A stretch of DNA of 21,269 nucleotides from a virus, in the IMG/VR virus record IMGVR_UViG_3300025168_000813, positions 1-21,269 of that record. One strand, given 5' to 3'. The notes under the pieces were generated by a model. That model worked only from the letters and a program-made list of their open reading frames with translations. It did not search any database and was not told the origin of the DNA. Shown here piece by piece: positions 16,147 through 21,269 of this stretch. Within the stretch, counting starts at the first letter, position 1. Each line of letters begins with the position of its first letter. A program made the translations under genes and the position numbers.

Positions 16147-16158
16147 TTGATTTGATTT
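16144..16158 (-). repeat. A-rich leader shared with the 247-residue gene
   Basis: AAATCAAATCAAATG, including the scaffold start codon, is identical over 15 bases to 13485-13499 in front of the 247-residue gene. Neither has a Shine-Dalgarno sequence; the shared string is probably a translation leader. Confidence 0.6.
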
Positions 16159-16166
16159 TAATTGTA

Positions 16167-16174
16167 CAAAGTTA
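16167..16174 (-). promoter_or_regulatory. TAnnTTTG promoter -7 box before scaffold and capsid
   Basis: The minus strand reads TAACTTTG in the 45-base gap between portal and scaffold, 20 bases before the scaffold ATG. No clear -33 TTTG lies at 17-23 bases upstream. Confidence 0.55.
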
Positions 16175-16191
16175 CTAACTTTTTTTGATTT

Positions 16192-18624
16192 TTATCTGGG
16201 GTTAAACTCAGCAAAATTAAATCCGTCTAAACTATCCTCGTTAGATTCAAAATTTATAGGAGGTAATTTACTTTGTCTTTGCTGTATTAACTTAGACTGT
16301 TCAGTGTTTTGTTTTGATATCCTAGCTGATTTAGCTTGCTCTCTTTGGACTTCCCTTTCTTGCATGCTGCCTACATCAACTCCTTTTAACTGCATTTGAT
16401 ACATAAACTCTTCCGCCATAAGCTCCTTCTTGAGCATAGCTTCTTGTTGTAGTTTTTGTATAGCAAATTGCGTTTCTGACTTTTCAATCTCTATTTTAGC
16501 CTGCATTTCAGCTTGTATTGATTGCATTTTATTTTGAGCAGCTGCTTGTTGAGATTGCATATTTACCTGACCCTGCATTTCCATCTTCTGGTTTTCTCTA
16601 GCGATATCTTGCTCTTGTTTCTTTCTTCTTTTTAGCTTCAATAGCTCATTTGCCATCTTTAGGTTCTTTATCTCCCTAATGTCAATAGCATCTTCTAAAC
16701 TAATTTGATCACGACTCATAGCCATTTGAATATTAGCTTCTAATTGTGCTTTTTCTTCTTCATCAGGAGCAACTTCTAAAAACACTCCAAAATCATGCAG
16801 GTATAAATCTTTTATGCTATCTAATATAGATACGTTATACTTACCTACTTGCATAGCAAACTCTTCTTTAAAATCTGCATATTCTAAAACATCTGCTAGT
16901 CTACAGGACAATGCTTCAGCTAGTTTCTGGGTTATTTGAACATTTGCCTCTAATATGTGTCTAGTTGCAACATTTGAATTTAAAGCAGCTAATTTTTGTA
17001 AACCTACCAAAGCATCTGGATTAGGTGTTGATGCATCTCTAGCTTCGTTAAGTCCCGTTACATCTCTAATCATATTTAGATAATGGTTGTACGAACTTAT
17101 TAAACTAGCCATCTTAGCCTGACCACTGTTAGTACCCAGCTCCTGTATTGGAACTCTAGCATTATTAAATTCACCATCCTGAGTATAACTTCTCCCAATG
17201 ACACTACCCGTTTGAAAATATAGCTTTAATGCGTCTTCTGGATTGTAAGCAGCTCCTGTTCCTAAATCTACTTCGTTTAATCCATCGGCATCTATAAATA
17301 CACCATCAGGCACTACTCTAGATATAACTTGTTGTAATTTAAGATGAACTATTTGTATTAAATCAGCAAACGTGATCATTCTTCTTACTAAAGATTCAAT
17401 TACGCCCTTATACATTCTTGGAGCAGCTCCGATATAATTAGGCAAAGCATACTGAGAAGCTGACTTAGGTCTAACCATGTTCTTAGATAACTCCCACTTT
17501 AATACTTTTTGAGTACCCATCACCATGATACCTTCGTACCAGACATCTATTCTTTTTTCTAACTTCTCAAATCTTTCTTGTTCTTCTACTGGTGGATTGA
17601 AGTCATCATCTTTTCTAATTACTTTTTCACCACCATTATCCATATACTTTTTCTTATAAACCATTTTCTTTGTGGTCTTATAATTGTAGTATAGTAAAGT
17701 GACTACATCTTTTTGAAACATACTATCCTGATAAGGTCTAATAATTCCATAGTAGTTATACCATAAAGATGACATTTGAGATATTTCCTCCATCTCTTCT
17801 AAACTGATATCTGGATTTATCTTAGCTAGCTCTGTTATTGGAACTTGTTTTACTTCTCCAAAATAAAAGCAATCATCAAAAGTAGGGCTTTCTGTATAGC
17901 TATAAACTAATGAAGCTGGATCTACGTATTCTATTGAAACACCTGAATTAGGTAGAAACTGGTGCTTTACAAATGAAGTGCCTAAAACCATTAGGTCATA
18001 GTTTACTTGCTTCTGTATTCTTTGTTTGTAATGGTTCTGTTCTAGTAATGTGTCTATAGCTTCTTCTTCAGCAATTTCAATCGCTGGCTTATAGTTCATT
18101 TGCATATATAGTGCTAACTCCTGCTCGCTTTCCGGTAGGTCTTGCTTAGGTGTATTAAACATATCTATACCAAACATTGCTTCTGTTGCCTCTAACATAG
18201 GTTTAGCAATCATATCTGCTTCTACAATTTCCTGAAACTTATGTTTTTTCTCAGCAGACATAGCGTCTTGAGCCACCGCTTTTACATCAAATAATCTATC
18301 AGCCATTCCATTAACTACAATGTCAACAAACTTAGGAATAATAGGAACTGGTGTCCAATCTAGATTTAAATAACTTAAGTCTCCATCTACAGATATCTCG
18401 TTTTTATATTTACCTATAGGTTGTTCTCCCCTAGCATATAGTCTTAATCTGTGAAACTCTACCCACTGATCATAAAACCTGCAACTATTACCACTTCTCT
18501 TAAACCATTCATACTGTATTGATTCTCCTACTTGTCTACCGTATTCGATAGTTTCTTTTTCTGAGTCTGTTGCTGATTGGTTTGGGAAGTTGGTTTGGTT
18601 AATTATAACTGATGGTTCTTTCAT
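16192..18624 (-). CDS. Portal protein
   Basis: An 810-residue protein with an ATG start, 2 bases after the terminase stop. It forms the ring at the packaging vertex through which DNA enters and leaves. RLRLYARGEQPIGKYK at residues 59-74 and YLNLDWTPVPIIPKFVDIVV at about 85-104 are segments I associate with portals of crAss-like and aquatic relatives. The middle has beta-rich wing and stem parts. The last 140 residues (about 667-790) form a long Gln/Met/Lys-rich helical tail (EMQGQVNMQSQQAAAQNKMQ), fitting the barrel or coiled-coil end that projects into the capsid in long portals. Position between TerL and scaffold supports the call. Confidence 0.9.
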   Translation of the reverse strand: MKEPSVIINQTNFPNQSATDSEKETIEYGRQVGESIQYEWFKRSGNSCRFYDQWVEFHRLRLYARGEQPIGKYKNEISVDGDLSYLNLDWTPVPIIPKFVDIVVNGMADRLFDVKAVAQDAMSAEKKHKFQEIVEADMIAKPMLEATEAMFGIDMFNTPKQDLPESEQELALYMQMNYKPAIEIAEEEAIDTLLEQNHYKQRIQKQVNYDLMVLGTSFVKHQFLPNSGVSIEYVDPASLVYSYTESPTFDDCFYFGEVKQVPITELAKINPDISLEEMEEISQMSSLWYNYYGIIRPYQDSMFQKDVVTLLYYNYKTTKKMVYKKKYMDNGGEKVIRKDDDFNPPVEEQERFEKLEKRIDVWYEGIMVMGTQKVLKWELSKNMVRPKSASQYALPNYIGAAPRMYKGVIESLVRRMITFADLIQIVHLKLQQVISRVVPDGVFIDADGLNEVDLGTGAAYNPEDALKLYFQTGSVIGRSYTQDGEFNNARVPIQELGTNSGQAKMASLISSYNHYLNMIRDVTGLNEARDASTPNPDALVGLQKLAALNSNVATRHILEANVQITQKLAEALSCRLADVLEYADFKEEFAMQVGKYNVSILDSIKDLYLHDFGVFLEVAPDEEEKAQLEANIQMAMSRDQISLEDAIDIREIKNLKMANELLKLKRRKKQEQDIARENQKMEMQGQVNMQSQQAAAQNKMQSIQAEMQAKIEIEKSETQFAIQKLQQEAMLKKELMAEEFMYQMQLKGVDVGSMQEREVQREQAKSARISKQNTEQSKLIQQRQSKLPPINFESNEDSLDGFNFAEFNPR

Positions 18625-18626
18625 TT

Positions 18627-20858
18627 TTACTTTATAATAGTGCTCAATGTACCTTTATTACTATATCTTGCAAAGTTAATGCTTATTTTTGATTCTTTCT
18701 TGGGAACATGATACAAGTGTTTTTGATTAGCCATTATAGCTAGACCTGAACTTATTGTAGCATCATACTTAGTCCTGTTGTTTATATTAAATTTAGCCCA
18801 ATCTTCTAGAGTTCTAGTGAAGTACATGGAACCCATTTCGTCTGGATCTCTATACACTGAATCTAAATCTAATCCTACATATTTCTCTATGTAAGACTCC
18901 ACAGCTGCAGCATGAGCTTGTTTTACCGCTTCTGATGAGTTTGGTATCCCTCCAAGTTCTTTTTCTGTCTTAGAGAGCGTTGTTTTACTTTTGTCAGGTC
19001 TGTTTATAGAGAAGGCTCTGTAACCTCTGTTTTTAAAATGGTAAAGCAATCTAGGTTTATTATTCTCAATTAAAATAGGCATACCATAAAAAACACAAGC
19101 CATAAGCACATCTTCAAAAAATATCTCTGCAGTTTGTGGTCTAGCTACATATTCTAAAAAAAACTCATTGCTAGGAGCTTCATCCATATTAAACTTTGTT
19201 AGTCCATGCAAAGCTCCATTTGATCCAATACCACCTACAGTCCCAGAAATATCATAACTATCGCATCCAAACGAACCTAAGTGTTCATTGCCAGGGTAAA
19301 ACATATTAGACCTATTTATAACTCTGTTTTGTAGCTCAGGTTTTGGAGTCCAAGAAACTAAAAATCTTCCTTTTCTGTCCGGAACCCATATAACCTTGGT
19401 ATCTTGTATTCCATCTTTCCAAACAAACTTTCCTTTAGTAATATACCTTTGTTTAATAAGAGAATCGTTGTAGTCTATTTGCTGATATATTTTAGTTAGA
19501 TTAAACAAAGACTGTTTACTTTCATCTCTAAATGCATGTGATTCTGTTCTAGGAAACTGCCTGTAAAATTCATTAAGAGCATCTGCATCATTCTTTAAAG
19601 ACTCCACCTCATTCTCCCAATATTGAACAACACCTAAACTTATTTTTTCTTGATCTGTTCCTGTTATTGGTTTTTCAGGAGTGTCTAAAACAGCATGTCC
19701 AAATTCATCTATGTATCCCTCAAAATTATACTCCATTGGAATAAATAATGAATACAACCCGGACTTAGTTTGACCATTAGCATTTCTACTAGTTACATCA
19801 GAATCACTATATAATTTTTTAAAGTTTTCACCACCTTTATCTAAAGCATTAGAAGTAGATCCCATCATACATTTCCCAACTATTTTACTACCTAATCTTA
19901 AACAGGTTTTAGTTACCCTCCAGTTATTTAATATATTTTCAGGCTTATCCCACTTACCACTTTCATCGTGTATTAATAATAGTAATTTTTCTCCATCATA
20001 AGAGTTGTCAGAAGTGTTCTTCCAATCTAATACAGTATCAAGCCCATCCATCACAAGCTCGTCTGTTTTACCCATGTTTTTTTTGGTTATTTTACTAGCT
20101 GGAACTCGGTATGCTAATTCTGTTTTAGGCTTGTCCATTCCATCCTGAATAGGTTTAAAAAAGAAAGGATAGTTATTAGATATAGGAACCACTTTGTCGG
20201 TAAACATTTTCTTAGCATCGCCTCCAGTTTTAGATAATATACCTACTCTAGCATCTCTAGTAATAGTTCCTTGGTTAACAGCTTCGCATGAACTCATAAA
20301 TGAAAACCCTGAACGCCTGTTTTTTAAGTAACACATTCCAAAACTTCTTTTGTCTAACTTACAAGCTTCCCAAAATAAATAAAATATTCTATTAGATTCT
20401 CTGAAATCTGGTTTACCTACATCTATCTTAGTCCAATTCAAATACATATAGTGAGTCCCTGTGATGTAAGTAGATTCTCCGTTATTTGTAAACCAATATC
20501 CCTTTTCTCTTTTTTCAAACTCTTCCTCAATATAATCTACCCACTTTGACTTAAATGTATTGTCTCTTTTTTGCCAATCAAATATTGTTTTAATACCAGA
20601 TAATTCTTTAGGTATGTCCTCTGCTTTCCATTTATTATATCTGCTATTTATTGTTTTTGGTTCTTTTGGTAATCCTATTTTTAGACCTTGCACATCATAC
20701 ACCTCTCCTAAAGTTCCATCTTTAGATATAATTACAATGTCATACTTTTCGTTGTATCCGTAATCCCAAGTCTTAGATTTGTTCTTATTGGTTATTACAG
20801 TTTTAGGTACAACTTCAGTTATAACTTTATGTAGTCTATTTTGATCTTTTTTCTGCAA
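18627..20858 (-). CDS. terL: Terminase large subunit (TerL)
   Basis: A 743-residue packaging motor: the ATPase pumps DNA into the head and the nuclease cuts it. The ATPase shows a deviant Walker A (KNRRSGFSF, about 179-187), Walker B LLLLIHDES (292-300, acids D298 and E299) and a coupling motif GSTSN (333-337). PRTESHAF at about 436-443 is the usual linker motif. The RNase H-like nuclease has GCDSYD (D533), E598 in LIENN and D699 in KYDATISSGLA as candidate metal ligands. The start appears to be TTG at 20858-20856: a stop lies at 20882-20880, no ATG or GTG stands between, and the first internal Met is at residue 175. It overlaps the upstream gene by 23 bases, suggesting coupled translation. 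Confidence 0.92.
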   Translation of the reverse strand: MQKKDQNRLHKVITEVVPKTVITNKNKSKTWDYGYNEKYDIVIISKDGTLGEVYDVQGLKIGLPKEPKTINSRYNKWKAEDIPKELSGIKTIFDWQKRDNTFKSKWVDYIEEEFEKREKGYWFTNNGESTYITGTHYMYLNWTKIDVGKPDFRESNRIFYLFWEACKLDKRSFGMCYLKNRRSGFSFMSSCEAVNQGTITRDARVGILSKTGGDAKKMFTDKVVPISNNYPFFFKPIQDGMDKPKTELAYRVPASKITKKNMGKTDELVMDGLDTVLDWKNTSDNSYDGEKLLLLIHDESGKWDKPENILNNWRVTKTCLRLGSKIVGKCMMGSTSNALDKGGENFKKLYSDSDVTSRNANGQTKSGLYSLFIPMEYNFEGYIDEFGHAVLDTPEKPITGTDQEKISLGVVQYWENEVESLKNDADALNEFYRQFPRTESHAFRDESKQSLFNLTKIYQQIDYNDSLIKQRYITKGKFVWKDGIQDTKVIWVPDRKGRFLVSWTPKPELQNRVINRSNMFYPGNEHLGSFGCDSYDISGTVGGIGSNGALHGLTKFNMDEAPSNEFFLEYVARPQTAEIFFEDVLMACVFYGMPILIENNKPRLLYHFKNRGYRAFSINRPDKSKTTLSKTEKELGGIPNSSEAVKQAHAAAVESYIEKYVGLDLDSVYRDPDEMGSMYFTRTLEDWAKFNINNRTKYDATISSGLAIMANQKHLYHVPKKESKISINFARYSNKGTLSTIIK
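18671..18678 (-). promoter_or_regulatory. Possible TAnnTTTG promoter box before the portal
   Basis: The minus strand reads TAACTTTG 47 bases before the portal ATG, but inside the terL coding sequence (codons for Ile-Asn-Phe-Ala). It may be chance; the flanking bases resemble the intergenic boxes. Confidence 0.3.
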
Positions 20859-21120
20859 ATCCTTGATAAGCCTCTTTTTTTATTGTTCTCTCTTCTAGCA
20901 TAGCTTGCTCTTCTTGTATTCTTTTAAGTATTTCAAAAGCATCAAATATGGCCAGCTTCTTAGTAGCTGCTGCGTTTTTTAATCTATCTGCCGCTAAATC
21001 ATCTTCAGCATCGTACTTTATGATATCTTCCTTAGCTACTTTTATTAGCTCTTTAACAGCTATTTCTCCAGCTTGGATAATGTCTTCTTTTAATTTTTTT
21101 ACACTTATATCAATACGCAT
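20836..21120 (-). CDS. Small helical protein next to terL (candidate small terminase)
   Basis: A 94-residue protein with an ATG start and TAG stop. Its start overlaps the GroES-like gene by 16 bases and its end overlaps terL by 23, so the three are probably translated together. It is almost entirely helical and charged. The central LAADRLKNAAATKKLAIFDA and the end YQGFAEKRSK look like family motifs that I recall from the same position in other aquatic phages. Small terminase subunits are often short helical proteins encoded just before terL, so that is the leading guess. No DNA-binding helix-turn-helix is obvious, and the function remains unproven. Confidence 0.75.
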   Translation of the reverse strand: MRIDISVKKLKEDIIQAGEIAVKELIKVAKEDIIKYDAEDDLAADRLKNAAATKKLAIFDAFEILKRIQEEQAMLEERTIKKEAYQGFAEKRSK

Positions 21121-21269
21121 ATATCTTCTGTTTTCATTCGGTATAAAGTTTCGCCTTCTATCTTAAATTCGTATTCTGATTCAGGCAAGAAACAAACATC
21201 ATCTCCTTCTAATATATCTAAAGATACCAATTCTTTGTTTCCATACTTTACTTTTCCTACTAATTGCTT
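21105..21269 (-). CDS. GroES-like co-chaperonin, C-terminal part
   Basis: Only the last 54 residues are in the window; the start lies beyond the right edge. The visible part is VKYGNKELVSLDILEGDDV, then FLPESEYEFKIEGETLYRMK, then TEDICVLI and a TAA stop. This matches the C-terminal half of GroES: a 'GD-V-f' turn, a strand with Y-E/V-K-I-x-G, the 'LyrMk' strand and the closing EDI hydrophobic end. Phage GroES-type proteins such as T4 gp31 cap the host chaperonin so that it can fold capsid protein. Its place beside packaging and capsid genes fits that role. It overlaps the next gene by 16 bases. Confidence 0.78.
   Translation of the reverse strand, partial: KQLVGKVKYGNKELVSLDILEGDDVCFLPESEYEFKIEGETLYRMKTEDICVLI

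Noticed and set aside
20948-21166. Plus-strand open frame with apparent hydrophobic segments
   Set aside because: It lies antisense to two overlapping real genes; hydrophobicity arises from the complement of Lys/Glu/Ala codons.
1-21269. Stop-codon recoding as in some crAss-like phages
   Set aside because: Genes end with TAA, one with TAG (94-residue gene) and one with TGA (neck gene), and all main genes are open under the standard bacterial code.
1-21269. tRNA genes, CRISPR arrays, insertion sequences, integrase or attachment site
   Set aside because: None visible; gaps are all under about 80 bases and explained by leaders, boxes and hairpins.

Overview
The window is a piece of a tailed-phage (podovirus-like) genome, AT-rich, with every supported gene on the minus strand, so it reads right to left as one late (virion) module. 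It begins at the right edge with the end of a GroES-like co-chaperonin and runs through packaging, head, neck, tail and ejected proteins. The large-terminase, portal, capsid and giant tail proteins have the sizes, order and signature segments I associate with crAss-like phages and their aquatic relatives. This placement is by recognition; no search was run.

A Bacteroidota host is likely. Intergenic gaps carry TAnnTTTG boxes, the -7 element of Bacteroidota promoters. Most start codons sit behind A-rich leaders without a clear Shine-Dalgarno sequence. The giant tail protein contains a BACON-like domain, a fold typical of Bacteroidota. Stops are TAA, with one TAG and one TGA, so the standard bacterial code applies and there is no sign of stop-codon recoding.

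Layout from right to left. 21269-20836: GroES-like end and a 94-residue helical protein. 20858-18627: TerL, apparently starting with TTG. 18624-16192: portal. 16146-15007: acidic scaffold-like protein. 14988-13549: major capsid protein, followed by a very stable TTCG hairpin. 13487-12744: 247-residue protein of unknown function, ending in a terminator. 12662-11859: two paralogous small proteins in a cassette of their own, with a promoter box in front and a terminator behind. 11778-4179: two neck/tail-adaptor proteins and a 1976-residue tail hub ('muzzle'-type) protein, all overlapping by a few bases. 4169-3384: a 261-residue protein that looks like a detached piece of the tail hub. 3354-345: two internal-virion-type proteins. 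338-1: the start of a further acidic protein that leaves the window.

The most interesting points are the repeated terminator-plus-promoter junctions that cut the late region into units, the modular C-terminus of the tail hub (BACON, Ig-like and a duplicated Cys-flanked domain) next to a split-off KGWTSF segment, the paralogue pair differing by an inserted domain, and a 20-base copy of the capsid gene's leader standing after another gene. No stretch over 300 bases lacks a gene; no tRNA, CRISPR array, integrase or insertion sequence was seen.
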